Origin: CAZPRY01 sp964589175
GTDB taxonomy: Bacteria; Fidelibacterota; UBA2242
Length of the DNA: 64,000 nucleotides
Reading direction: 5' to 3'
Assembly: GCA_964589175.1 (NCBI GenBank)
Contig: CAZPRY010000003.1
Location: 1-64,000 of the forward strand
The notes below the pieces were generated by a model. The model saw only the letters and a list, made by a program, of their open reading frames with translations. It was not told the DNA's origin and ran no database searches. Position 1 is the stretch's first letter, and each line of letters opens with the position of its first letter. The translations under genes were made by a program, and so were the position numbers. This document shows positions 32,369 to 41,111 of this stretch, piece after piece.

Positions 32369-32902
32369 ATGCTGGGGGAACGGGACGGTTCCGGCATTAC
32401 TCATCGAGGTGTGCTGGTGTTAAACCAGACCTATGAACCGTTGCATATCTGTGATGTCAAGCGAGCGATTGTGCTGATTCTGGATGATAAAGCAAGTATG
32501 GTAAAGACCTCCGATCATCAGCGGCTTCATACTGTGGACCGGGAATTTCCGGTGCCCAGTATCATTCGGATTCATAGCTATATCCGTGTTCATCGCTGGG
32601 AAGCCACCCTCAACAAGACCAACATCTTCAAGCGTGACAGCCATAGCTGCCAGTATTGCGGTATCCGGGGTGTCCCGATGACCATCGATCACGTCATTCC
32701 CAAGGTGCTGGGCGGGCCGGACAGCTGGACGAACCTGGTCACTGCCTGCCTCGCCTGCAATAACCGTAAAGGCGATCGCAGCCCGGAAGAGGCCCACATG
32801 AAGTTACTCTCGAAGCCGCGCAAACCGCATCGTCTGAACACCCTTCAGAAGTTTGTCGAATCTCCGATTGACGAGTGGCGGCCGTATTTATTTTTAGGTT
32901 AA
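32369..32902 (+). CDS. HNH endonuclease family protein
   Basis: This 177-residue protein has GGAGG before its ATG. An N-terminal VLVLNQTYEPLHICDVKRAIVLIL segment is typical of chromosomal, vertically inherited HNH proteins of bacteria. The HNH core follows: FKRDSHSCQYCG (first zinc Cys pair), TIDHVIPKVLGG (catalytic DH), SWTNLVTACLACNNRKGDR (Asn, second Cys pair, terminal N-K). It is encoded 11 nt after murE in a housekeeping operon, not in a mobile context. Biological role unknown; DNA or RNA cleavage is inferred from the fold. Confidence 0.9.
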   Translation: MLGERDGSGITHRGVLVLNQTYEPLHICDVKRAIVLILDDKASMVKTSDHQRLHTVDREFPVPSIIRIHSYIRVHRWEATLNKTNIFKRDSHSCQYCGIRGVPMTIDHVIPKVLGGPDSWTNLVTACLACNNRKGDRSPEEAHMKLLSKPRKPHRLNTLQKFVESPIDEWRPYLFLG

Positions 32903-32916
32903 AAGGATAGGAGCCA

Positions 32917-33906
32917 ATGCAAGAGCAAAAAACGAAAGGACGCATTCTCAGCGGCATGAGACCCACCGGGAAAATGCATCTGGGCAACTTTGTGGGTGCC
33001 CTGGAAAACTGGGTTCATCTGCAGGGGAAATACGAAAATTTTCACCTGATCGCCGATTACCATGCGTTAACGACCAACCTGTACACGAGCGAATTGTTAG
33101 CGAATACGATCGAAATGGTCATCGACTGGATTTCGGTGGGGATCGATCCGCAGATCAGCCCGGTTTTCCGTCAGAGCCAGGTTAAGGAGCATGCCGAGCT
33201 GCATTTGCTCTTTTCGATGCTGATCACGACGGCGCGTCTGCAGCGCAACCCGACCTTAAAGGAGCAGGTCAAGGATATGGCCATCGAGAACATGGCGTAC
33301 GGCCATCTGGGCTATCCGGTATTGCAGGCAGCCGATATTCTGCTCTACAAGGGTGACCTGGTGCCCGTGGGTGAGGATCAGGCGCCGCACGTGGAAATCA
33401 CGCGCGAAATCGCACGCCGGTTCAATACGGTCTATTCCGAAGTATTCCCGATCCCGAAAGCCAAACTGACCAAATTTGCGCGCCTGCCCGGACTGGACCG
33501 CAACAAGATGAGCAAATCGCTGGGCAATACCCTGCTGCTCTCCGACCCGCCGGAGGAAATCCAGAACAAGATGCGCAAGGCCATCACGGACCCGCAGAAA
33601 GTGCGACGCGGTGATCCGGGCCGTCCCGAGATTTGCCTGGTCTATACCTACCATCAGAAGTTCAATCCGCAACAGACCCAGGAAATCTACGCCGGCTGCA
33701 CCAGTGGGGCATTGGGCTGCGTAGACTGCAAGAAAATGTGCGCCGCTGCGATCTCTGCTATAACCGAACCGTTTCTGGAGCAGCGCCGGCTCTATGAAGG
33801 CCGTCCCGATGATGTCCTCGATATCCTGATCGACGGCGAGAAGAGAGCCCGAATCGTGGCCGAGGTAACCATGAATGATGTCCGCAGAGTAATGTCACTC
33901 GGATAA
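32917..33906 (+). CDS. trpS: Tryptophanyl-tRNA synthetase
   Basis: Class Ic synthetase of 329 residues with SGMRPTGKMHLGNFVGAL (the HIGH-equivalent HLGN), the tryptophan pocket around ADILLYKGDLVPVGEDQAPHVE and the KMSKS loop in LDRNKMSKSLGN. A GCTSGALGCVDCKKMC cluster near the C-terminus has three closely spaced Cys, as in the [4Fe-4S] TrpS subgroup known from Thermotoga; iron-sulfur binding is inferred from that resemblance. AGGAG precedes the ATG. Followed closely by scpA. Confidence 0.96.
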   Translation: MQEQKTKGRILSGMRPTGKMHLGNFVGALENWVHLQGKYENFHLIADYHALTTNLYTSELLANTIEMVIDWISVGIDPQISPVFRQSQVKEHAELHLLFSMLITTARLQRNPTLKEQVKDMAIENMAYGHLGYPVLQAADILLYKGDLVPVGEDQAPHVEITREIARRFNTVYSEVFPIPKAKLTKFARLPGLDRNKMSKSLGNTLLLSDPPEEIQNKMRKAITDPQKVRRGDPGRPEICLVYTYHQKFNPQQTQEIYAGCTSGALGCVDCKKMCAAAISAITEPFLEQRRLYEGRPDDVLDILIDGEKRARIVAEVTMNDVRRVMSLG

Positions 33907-33917
33907 TATCAGGCGGC

Positions 33918-34658
33918 ATGAGTTATAACGTCAAATTAGATGTGTTCGAAGGTCCGTTGGACCTGTTGCTGTTTTTCATCAAACGCGATGAGATCAACAT
34001 CTACGATATCCCGATTGCTTACATCACCCAGGAGTATCTGGATTATTTGCGGATGATGAAAGAACTCAACCTGCATCTGGCCGGCGAGTTCATCCTGATG
34101 GCTTCACTGCTAATCCGTCTCAAAGTCCAGATGCTGCTGCCCCGTAGTGAGGACGAAAATCTCGAGGAGATCGAAGATCCGCGCACGGAACTGGTGGAAA
34201 TGCTGGTGGAGTACCAGAAGTACAAAAACGCCTGCAATTTGCTGCGCGATCTCGAAGAAAAGCAGTCAAAACATCATTGGATAAATTGCAGCGTCGCGGA
34301 GGCAGGCTTCGATCCGGATCTGTTTCTTTCGGATGTCGATTTGATGGACCTGGCGCTGGCTTTTAAGAAAATCATTGCCGGAATGCCGAAACCTGCTTAT
34401 TATGAAGTGAAAGTACTGAAGATCAACATCGGCCAGCAGACCCAGATCCTGCGGTCGATGTTTCAGGGTCGCAAAAGGCTCCGTTTCTCAGAGGTTATGA
34501 AGCATATGAAAAACCGGATCGAGGTGGTAGTTACCTTTCTGGCTATTCTGGAGTTGATCAAGATTCAGGAAATTCAGGTATCCCAGAGTGCCATTTTCGA
34601 TGATTTCTGGATAAGCAAACGGAGCACCGCTAGCGAACATGTTAACGCAAACGCATAA
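33918..34658 (+). CDS. scpA: Segregation and condensation protein A
   Basis: This 246-residue kleisin links the SMC heads. The N-terminus YNVKLDVFEGPLDLLLFFIKRDEINIYDIPI is the signature SMC-neck binding helix region. EFILMASLLIRLKVQMLLP follows, and the C-terminal winged helix around KRLRFSEVMKHMKNRIEVVVTFLAILELIKI binds the other head. It overlaps scpB by 20 nt. No smc gene lies in the window. Confidence 0.95.
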   Translation: MSYNVKLDVFEGPLDLLLFFIKRDEINIYDIPIAYITQEYLDYLRMMKELNLHLAGEFILMASLLIRLKVQMLLPRSEDENLEEIEDPRTELVEMLVEYQKYKNACNLLRDLEEKQSKHHWINCSVAEAGFDPDLFLSDVDLMDLALAFKKIIAGMPKPAYYEVKVLKINIGQQTQILRSMFQGRKRLRFSEVMKHMKNRIEVVVTFLAILELIKIQEIQVSQSAIFDDFWISKRSTASEHVNANA

Positions 34659-35238
34659 AATCGTGGAAGCACTGCTGTTCAGTGCCAGGGAGCCGTTGAC
34701 GACGGCCCAGGTGGAACTGTGTCTTGAAGAAAGCGTCGCTCTGGCGGACCTGGTAAACGATTTAAATGAATATTACGAAGAACAGAAATCACCGATCCTG
34801 ATTCAGGAACTTGCCGAGGGGTATCGCCTGGTGACCCGTTCCGAGTACGACCCCTGGGTTCGCCGGCTTTACCAGGAGCGCGGCCAGATGAAATTGTCAC
34901 GCTCCGCGCTCGAGACACTGTCGATCGTGGCCTATAAACAGCCCGTCACGCGCACTGATGTCGATGCCATCCGCGGCGTCAGCACCAGTCTGAAGACGCT
35001 GCTGGAGAAGAATCTGATCCGGGTTAGCGGAAGATTAGACCGGCCGGGAAGGCCGTTGCTTTACGCGACGACATCCTATTTTTTAGAATATTTTGGTCTT
35101 AATTCCATAAAAGACCTGCCAAACATTAAGGAACTGGAAGAAATCTTTGACAAAGATGACGGAGAATCCCGGGACGAAGGGGATTCGTCTGAACAGATAT
35201 CTCTCGATATGCGGGATGGGCTCGCGGAGGAAGTGTGA
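34639..35238 (+). CDS. scpB: Segregation and condensation protein B
   Basis: This 199-residue protein has tandem winged helices: HKIVEALLFSAREPLTTAQVELCL in the first and MKLSRSALETLSIVAYKQPVTRTDVDAIRGV in the second, then RVSGRLDRPGRPLLYATTSYFLEYFGLNSIKDLP, the classic ScpB end. It binds ScpA as a dimer in the SMC condensin. An acidic tail (about 170-199) runs into a long overlap with rluB. Confidence 0.95.
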   Translation: MLTQTHKIVEALLFSAREPLTTAQVELCLEESVALADLVNDLNEYYEEQKSPILIQELAEGYRLVTRSEYDPWVRRLYQERGQMKLSRSALETLSIVAYKQPVTRTDVDAIRGVSTSLKTLLEKNLIRVSGRLDRPGRPLLYATTSYFLEYFGLNSIKDLPNIKELEEIFDKDDGESRDEGDSSEQISLDMRDGLAEEV

Positions 35239-35893
35239 GGAATTAATCCTCCAGGGTCGAATTTCGATCAATAAAACCCCAATCCATGAACTCTATACGG
35301 TCGTGCTCGAGGGCGATGAGGTCCGTTTCGACGGGGCAGTTATCAAACCCGAAGAGATTGTTTATATCGTTTATAATAAACCGGCCGGGGTAGTGACGAC
35401 CCTGAGCGATCCCGAAAATCGCCGGCATATCGGCCAGGTTTTTAGCGAAATGCCTTTCATCAAACCGGTTGGCCGGCTGGACCTGGATTCGACGGGAGTC
35501 TTGTTGCTGACCAACGACGGTGAACTGACCTATCGTCTGACGCACCCGAAATATCAGATCCGGAAAAGCTACCGGGCGCAGTTGGACGAGAAAGTGCGGG
35601 ACGATCTGAGATCGCTGACGAGGGGCGGTGTCCAACTGGACGACGGCAAGTTGGCGCACTGTAAAATCGTGAATGTCTACGAAGTGGACGGGAAGGCGAA
35701 CGTTATTTTAGAGTTGCGCGAGGGTATGAACCGCGAAGTGCGCCGCATTTTCGAGGTGCTGGGCTACCGCGTCCGCAAGTTGGACCGGATCGAATTTGCC
35801 GGAATCGGTTATTATGGTCTGCCGCGCGGCAAGTGGCGTTATCTCACCGCCGAAGAGGTAATCAAATTGAGAAAAATGTGCGGCCTGCTTTAA
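35156..35893 (+). CDS. rluB: 23S rRNA pseudouridine synthase RluB/RsuA family
   Basis: The S4 RNA-binding domain (GIRLNRYLSICGMGSRRKCEELILQGRISIN) begins near residue 10, so translation must start inside scpB. I use the ATG at 35156 (245 residues); TTG at 35147 adds three residues. Catalytic motif: KPVGRLDLDSTGVLLLTNDGELTYRLTHP with the catalytic Asp in RLDLDSTG, preceded by YNKPAGVVTTLSDP. Family members modify uridines in large or small subunit rRNA. The 83-nt overlap with scpB is unusually long for functional genes. Confidence 0.93.
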   Translation: MTENPGTKGIRLNRYLSICGMGSRRKCEELILQGRISINKTPIHELYTVVLEGDEVRFDGAVIKPEEIVYIVYNKPAGVVTTLSDPENRRHIGQVFSEMPFIKPVGRLDLDSTGVLLLTNDGELTYRLTHPKYQIRKSYRAQLDEKVRDDLRSLTRGGVQLDDGKLAHCKIVNVYEVDGKANVILELREGMNREVRRIFEVLGYRVRKLDRIEFAGIGYYGLPRGKWRYLTAEEVIKLRKMCGLL

Positions 35894-35958
35894 TTATGGA
35901 AAGAATTTGTTTTTCGACAATATAGGATTAAATTTACAGGCTTTTTGAAAGGGGAAGT

Positions 35959-36633
35959 ATGGGAATAATCGTAGCAATAGACGGACCGGCCGGCGCAGGC
36001 AAGAGCAGTACTGCCCGGGAAGTAGCGCTCCGTCTGGGTTTCCTCTATATCGACACAGGCGCCATGTATCGCGCGGTGACCCTGGAAACGATTCGCAGGA
36101 ATATCGATGTTGCTCAGGAAGCGGCCGTAATCCAGCTGGCGCAAGAGGTTCAAATTCGTTTTCGCTGGATCGACCGGGCTTTGCACACCTTTCTGAATGA
36201 CGAGGATGTCAGCGAAGCGATTCGTTCGGCCCGGGTGGCCGGGCGGGTTAGTCCGGTCAGCGCCATCGGCGGTGTCCGCGAGGTGATGGCGGCCAGCCAG
36301 CGCAAGCTGGGCGAAACCGAGAACCTCGTCATGGAGGGCCGCGATATCGGCACGAATGTCTTTCCACAGGCGCAATTCAAATTCTATCTGAATGCGGATG
36401 TGGCGGTTCGGGCCCGGCGGCGGTTGCAGGATTATCGCAAGATCGGTCAGGAACTGACCATCGCGCAAATCGTGGCCGAGTTGAAAAAGAGAGACAAAAT
36501 CGATTCGTCCCGTGAACATTCCCCTTTAAAGAGAGCCGCTGACGCCATACTTGTCGATACAACCGACATGGATTTTGAAGACCAGGTGAATTTCATCGTT
36601 GACAAAGTCAAAGCAACGTTAGCGGCCGAGTGA
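35959..36633 (+). CDS. cmk: Cytidylate kinase
   Basis: This 224-residue P-loop kinase phosphorylates CMP and dCMP. GPAGAGKSSTAREVALRLGFLYIDTGAMYRAVTL contains the P-loop and the CMP-binding DTGAMYRA. The insert domain and VMEGRDIGTNVFPQAQFKFYLNA follow; the lid region has RDKIDSSREHSPLKRAADAILVDTT. It precedes rpsA, a gene order conserved in many bacteria. Confidence 0.96.
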   Translation: MGIIVAIDGPAGAGKSSTAREVALRLGFLYIDTGAMYRAVTLETIRRNIDVAQEAAVIQLAQEVQIRFRWIDRALHTFLNDEDVSEAIRSARVAGRVSPVSAIGGVREVMAASQRKLGETENLVMEGRDIGTNVFPQAQFKFYLNADVAVRARRRLQDYRKIGQELTIAQIVAELKKRDKIDSSREHSPLKRAADAILVDTTDMDFEDQVNFIVDKVKATLAAE

Positions 36634-36667
36634 CAAGTTTAACCACAAACCCGAAGGAATTGATTGA

Positions 36668-38983
36668 ATGACCGAAGAAGAAAAAAATTTAACCCCTAAC
36701 CTCTCTGAAGAACCGGCGGCGGAAGCCCCTGAAACTGAGGCACAGGAAGAACTGAAAATCGAGCAGGATACGGTTTCGGAAGAGACAACCGAGCCAGTAA
36801 CCGTTGAGGAAGAAACTCCCGCGGTTGAGGCCGTATCACCGGATGAAGCTGTGGAAGAGGCAGCCGATCCGGAAGTAGAAGAAATTAGTGTATCGGACGA
36901 AGCACAGCCATCGGAAGCTGCCGATGATGTTTCCCCGGCTACGGAAGAGACTCTCGAATACCGGACGGAGTTGGTCCAAAGCGGTCCATTATCCGAAGAA
37001 ATCCGCGTGGTCAGTTGGGAAGCCTTGAAGGAAGCCCACGAGACCTCGTATGACGATCAGGCCCGCATTTATGAGAGTTCGTTGAAAGATATCTCGCAGG
37101 AACAGCGGATCATCGGTAAAGTAGTATCCATTCACGAAGATGAAATTCTGATGGATATCGGCTTCAAGTCCGAGGGCGTCGTTTCACGCGATGAATTTGA
37201 AGAAGGTGAATTACCCAAATTGGGTGAAGAGATAGAAGTTTTCGTGGATGTTCTCGAAGACGAGAACGGTCAGATGATTCTTTCCAAGCGGAAAGCCGAT
37301 TTTATGCGGATCTGGGAAAGAATCAGAGAGATTTTCTCCAGCAACGAAACGATCGAAGGTAAGATTATCAACCGTATCAAAGGCGGTATGGTCGTGGACG
37401 TCATGGGTGTGGATGCCTTCCTGCCCGGTTCACAGATCGATGTCCGCCCGGTGACCGACTTCGATTCGTACGTCGGCAAGACGCTGGAATTTCGCATTGT
37501 TAAATTGAATGAACTGCGCAAAAATATCGTTTTGAGCCGTAAAGAGATTCTCGAAGAGAGCCTCAAGGAAAAACGCGATGAATTGCTCTCCAAGATCAAG
37601 GTTGGCGACATCCTTACCGGCCGGGTTAAAAACATCACCGATTTCGGTGTTTTCATCGATCTGGGCGGACTCGACGGTTTGTTGCATATCACCGATCTTT
37701 CCTGGGGCCGCGTCAATCATCCGCGTGAAGTCGTGGGGATGGACGAGGAACTGACGGTAAAAGTCATCGACTACGATCCGATCAAACAGCGCGTTTCCCT
37801 GGGATTAAAACAGTTGATGCCGCATCCGTGGGAAGGTATCGAAACTCGTTACCCGGTCGGTTCCGTGGTCACCGGAAAAGTGGTCAATATCGCCAATTAC
37901 GGTGTATTTCTGGAATTGGAAAAGGGTGTCGAAGGCCTGATCCACATTTCGGAAATTTCCTGGACCCAGCACATCAAACATCCCTCCGAGGTCTTCACAT
38001 TGGGCGATTCGGTTGAAGCCAAAGTGCTGAATATCGACGGTGAAGAGCGCAAAATCTCGCTGGGTTACAAACAGCTGGAACCCGATCCGTGGGAGAGCAT
38101 CGATACGGTTTATCAGATCGGATCGACCCAGAAAGGGATCATCCGTAACCTGACGACCTACGGCGCTTTTATCGAACTGCAGGAAGGCATTGACGGTTTT
38201 GTCCATATCTCCGATCTGTCCTGGACCCGTAAGATCAGGCACCCGCGCGAAGTACTCCACCGCGGCGATGAGATCGAAGTCAAAGTGCTGGATATATCCA
38301 AAGACAACCGTAAAATCTCCCTGGGTATCAAGCAGCTGGAAAATGATCCCTGGCCGTTGATCGGAACGACCTATATCGAAGGCGCCATCGTGGAAGGCGA
38401 AGTCGCCCGCATTACCGACAAATTGCTTGTCGTCAAACTCGAATACGGCTTGGAAGGTATCGTACCGTTGGGACAGATGCCTAAGAAAGACCGCAAAGAC
38501 GTCAGCAAGAAGGTCAAAATCGGTGAGGTTATGCAATTGAAAGTCCTGGAAGTCAATCCGGACGATAAGAAACTCGTGCTTTCCAGAGATCAGGCTATCC
38601 CGAAGAAACCGAAAACCGAAGTTGAAGCGTACATGATGAAACAGGAAGATGCCGTCGAGAAGATGGAAATTCCCGAAGCGATCATCGAGAAAATCGCCGA
38701 ATCGGAAAAAGCGGTGAAAACGGAGAAGAAACCGAAAGCCAAAGCCAAGAAGAAGGTTGTCGAAGAAGAGCCGGAGCTTGAAGCACCCGCCGAGACTGAG
38801 GAAAAAAAGGTCGAAGCCGGCGAGCCGGAAGCGAAGGAAGCCAAGCCCAAAAAGGCGGCCCCGAAAGCCACGGCCCGTAAAAAGACGACCAAGACGGCCA
38901 AAGCCGATAAGAAGAGCGACGAAGATAAAAAGGAAGATGCGGAAACCGCCGGGACCGATGAAGCCGGGGAAAAAACCGAATAG
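36668..38983 (+). CDS. rpsA: Ribosomal protein S1 with acidic N-terminal and Lys-rich C-terminal extensions
   Basis: This 771-residue protein has six S1 OB-fold repeats: IIGKVVSIHEDEILMDIG, IEGKIINRIKGGMVVDVMG, LTGRVKNITDFGVFIDLGG, VTGKVVNIANYGVFLELE, QKGIIRNLTTYGAFIELQ and VEGEVARITDKLLVVKLE. S1 docks mRNA on the small ribosomal subunit. Unlike the 557-residue E. coli protein it carries about 145 acidic N-terminal residues (Glu/Val/Pro-rich) and about 110 C-terminal residues rich in Lys, Ala, Glu and Pro, both probably disordered. AAGGAA precedes the ATG. A terminator follows. Confidence 0.95.
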   Translation: MTEEEKNLTPNLSEEPAAEAPETEAQEELKIEQDTVSEETTEPVTVEEETPAVEAVSPDEAVEEAADPEVEEISVSDEAQPSEAADDVSPATEETLEYRTELVQSGPLSEEIRVVSWEALKEAHETSYDDQARIYESSLKDISQEQRIIGKVVSIHEDEILMDIGFKSEGVVSRDEFEEGELPKLGEEIEVFVDVLEDENGQMILSKRKADFMRIWERIREIFSSNETIEGKIINRIKGGMVVDVMGVDAFLPGSQIDVRPVTDFDSYVGKTLEFRIVKLNELRKNIVLSRKEILEESLKEKRDELLSKIKVGDILTGRVKNITDFGVFIDLGGLDGLLHITDLSWGRVNHPREVVGMDEELTVKVIDYDPIKQRVSLGLKQLMPHPWEGIETRYPVGSVVTGKVVNIANYGVFLELEKGVEGLIHISEISWTQHIKHPSEVFTLGDSVEAKVLNIDGEERKISLGYKQLEPDPWESIDTVYQIGSTQKGIIRNLTTYGAFIELQEGIDGFVHISDLSWTRKIRHPREVLHRGDEIEVKVLDISKDNRKISLGIKQLENDPWPLIGTTYIEGAIVEGEVARITDKLLVVKLEYGLEGIVPLGQMPKKDRKDVSKKVKIGEVMQLKVLEVNPDDKKLVLSRDQAIPKKPKTEVEAYMMKQEDAVEKMEIPEAIIEKIAESEKAVKTEKKPKAKAKKKVVEEEPELEAPAETEEKKVEAGEPEAKEAKPKKAAPKATARKKTTKTAKADKKSDEDKKEDAETAGTDEAGEKTE

Positions 38984-39018
38984 CGCATCGGCATTGGATT
39001 AACCTGAATCACTCTCAT

Positions 39019-39056
39019 AAGGGGCTTGAATATTCCAAGCCCCTTTCTTATTTTTC
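39019..39056 (+). terminator. Rho-independent terminator after rpsA
   Basis: AAGGGGCTT at 39019-39027 pairs with AAGCCCCTT at 39037-39045 around a nine-base loop, followed by TCTTATTTTT. It ends the long lysA-to-rpsA run and overlaps the start of the next unit's leader. Confidence 0.85.
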
Positions 39057-39071
39057 AGGGGCGGATCGAAT

Positions 39072-40097
39072 ATGAAAAATGACGTTCAATTCAACATTGC
39101 GGGTTTCATGAAACTGCTTTCGACCGGCGGCCGTCAGCTCAGGAAATGGTTGATGACCGATACGAATTCGAAAGTGGGTGTCTTGATTTTTACGATCCTG
39201 CTCTGGTTCTTTATCATTCTCGGAAATGAGTTCACCTATACTTTCAGTGTTCCGCTTGAAGTTCATAATATTGAAGAGGGTAAAACCCTGAAGCAGAAAC
39301 TCCCCGCGAAAGTGCAGGCCAGTTTCAGCGGTCGGGGCATCGATCTGCTCTACCTGATGTTCTCGCGCGGCAATTCATTCCGCTTCGTTGTCGATCTGCA
39401 GAACATTCGCTGGTTTTACAATTTTGCGCTGAACGAATATTTTCAGAACAATCCTGAAAAAATCATTACACCGCGCGGAACCGATGCGCAATTCAGCGAG
39501 GTGATTTTCCCCGATACGCTCACGATAGAACTGGATGTGCTGACCACCCGGAAATTACCGGTAGTCCCTGCGATCGAGATTCAGCCGGCGGCCGGGTATA
39601 TTCTCGATGGCGCTCCCCGGGTGTTTCCGGACAGCGTCGTGCTGAGCGGCCCGCAATTCTACGTGAATTATTACAATGTCGTCGGAACGGAGCCATTGCA
39701 GCTGCAAAATCTCGCGGCGCGCTTCGATCGCGAAATGCGCCTGGATCTGAAGGAATCGGAGAATATCGCCGTATCACATGATCGGGTGCGTGTGATTCAG
39801 GAACTCGATCAGATCAGCGAGAAAACACTGAGCGGAATTCCGATTAAAATCACCGGCGTTCCGGCGCGTACCAGGGTGGAAATCGTGCCCTCCGATTATG
39901 TCTTGCTGGTGACCGGCGGAGTCCGGAGACTGAAGCAACTCACGCCCGACGACTTTGAGATTTACTTTGATTACAGCAGCCAGTGGAAAGCCGGCCAGCA
40001 ATATTATGCGCCTTTAATGAAACTGCCGGACGGGATCATCGGGGTAAGGCGGGTGACCCCGGAGCAATGTGAAGTGCGCGTCTTCCGGGAAAGGTAA
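39072..40097 (+). CDS. YbbR-like domain membrane protein
   Basis: This 341-residue protein has one N-terminal membrane helix (KVGVLIFTILLWFFIILG, about 36-53), then YbbR-like beta domains: FTYTFSVPLEVHNIEEGKTL, the central segment with RKLPVVPAIEIQPAAGYILD and SVVLSGP, and a third near GIPIKITGVPA. In Firmicutes YbbR (CdaR) regulates a diadenylate cyclase encoded beside it; no cyclase lies in this window, so the role here is open. A separate unit after the rpsA terminator, just before tsaD. Confidence 0.85.
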   Translation: MKNDVQFNIAGFMKLLSTGGRQLRKWLMTDTNSKVGVLIFTILLWFFIILGNEFTYTFSVPLEVHNIEEGKTLKQKLPAKVQASFSGRGIDLLYLMFSRGNSFRFVVDLQNIRWFYNFALNEYFQNNPEKIITPRGTDAQFSEVIFPDTLTIELDVLTTRKLPVVPAIEIQPAAGYILDGAPRVFPDSVVLSGPQFYVNYYNVVGTEPLQLQNLAARFDREMRLDLKESENIAVSHDRVRVIQELDQISEKTLSGIPIKITGVPARTRVEIVPSDYVLLVTGGVRRLKQLTPDDFEIYFDYSSQWKAGQQYYAPLMKLPDGIIGVRRVTPEQCEVRVFRER

Positions 40098-40103
40098 TTT
40101 CGT

Positions 40104-41111
40104 TTGAAAATACTGGGAATCGAAAGCTCCTGCGACGAGACTTCCATATCGATTGTCGAAGACAACGCGGTCCGTATCAATATCATCGCCTCTCAGAGCC
40201 TGCATGCCTCTTTCGGTGGCGTGGTACCCGAGTACGCCTCCCGCGAGCACATGCGCCTGATATCTGCTCTGACTCGTGAGGCATTTGAGAAAACGGGCCT
40301 GGCGCTGGAGGAAATGGATGGAATCGCAGTCACCCGCGGACCGGGACTGATGGGCGCTCTGCTGGTCGGCCTGAGTTTCGCCAAGGGATTGGCGTACGCT
40401 CTCCGCAAACCGCTGATCGGCGTGAATCATGTCGAGGGCCACATCATGGCCAATTTCCTGGATCACGCGGAGTTGGAATTCCCTTTTCTGTGTCTGCTGG
40501 TTTCAGGCGGGCATACCCAGATCGTGTATGTGCGGGACTTCGGCGATTACCAGATTCTGGGGCGTAGTGTGGACGATGCCGCCGGCGAGGCTTTCGATAA
40601 AGCCGCGCGCATTCTTGAATTGGAGTTTCCGGGAGGACCGGCCATCGATAGGCGGTCGGGAGGCGGGAATCCCAAATTTTATCATTTTCCACGGGCGCGC
40701 ATCAAGGGGGCCCGGGACAATTTCAGTTTCAGCGGCTTGAAAACCGCCTTGCTCTACCTGGTGAGACAGGAGGGCAAAGACTGGGCGACGACCCACCTGA
40801 CCGATCTGTGCGCCTCCTACCAGGAGGCCATCGTGCAGGTTCTGAAAACGCACGCCTTTCGGGTTTTGCGTGAAAATGGCCTGTCCAAGTTGGTGCTTGC
40901 CGGCGGAGTGGCTGCGAATTCGAGACTTCGTGAAGTCTTTGCCGCCGAAGCTCCAAAACAGGGTGTTCGGATTTTCTTCCCTTCCCTGGAATATTGCACG
41001 GACAACGCTGCCATGATCGCCCGCACGGGAGTGGAAATGCTGCGGCGCGGCCTGACCTCAAGCCTGGAAATCTCCGCCATTCCGAATTTATCATTGGAAA
41101 CACCTGCTTAA
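40104..41111 (+). CDS. tsaD: tRNA N6-adenosine threonylcarbamoyltransferase
   Basis: This 335-residue Kae1/TsaD ASKHA-fold enzyme makes t6A37 in ANN-decoding tRNAs with TsaB and TsaE. TTG start. Marks: ILGIESSCDETSISIV, GGVVPEYASREHM with the metal-binding H-x3-H of the following SREHMRLI and NHVEGHIMA segments, LLVSGGHTQIV, DDAAGEAFDKAARIL and LAGGVAANSRLRE. Its stop overlaps the next start (TAATG at 41109-41113). Confidence 0.97.
   Translation: MKILGIESSCDETSISIVEDNAVRINIIASQSLHASFGGVVPEYASREHMRLISALTREAFEKTGLALEEMDGIAVTRGPGLMGALLVGLSFAKGLAYALRKPLIGVNHVEGHIMANFLDHAELEFPFLCLLVSGGHTQIVYVRDFGDYQILGRSVDDAAGEAFDKAARILELEFPGGPAIDRRSGGGNPKFYHFPRARIKGARDNFSFSGLKTALLYLVRQEGKDWATTHLTDLCASYQEAIVQVLKTHAFRVLRENGLSKLVLAGGVAANSRLREVFAAEAPKQGVRIFFPSLEYCTDNAAMIARTGVEMLRRGLTSSLEISAIPNLSLETPA

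Noticed and set aside
37805..38536. 243-codon minus-strand ORF opposite rpsA
   Set aside because: Its internal repeats mirror the S1 repeats on the other strand, so it is a shadow.
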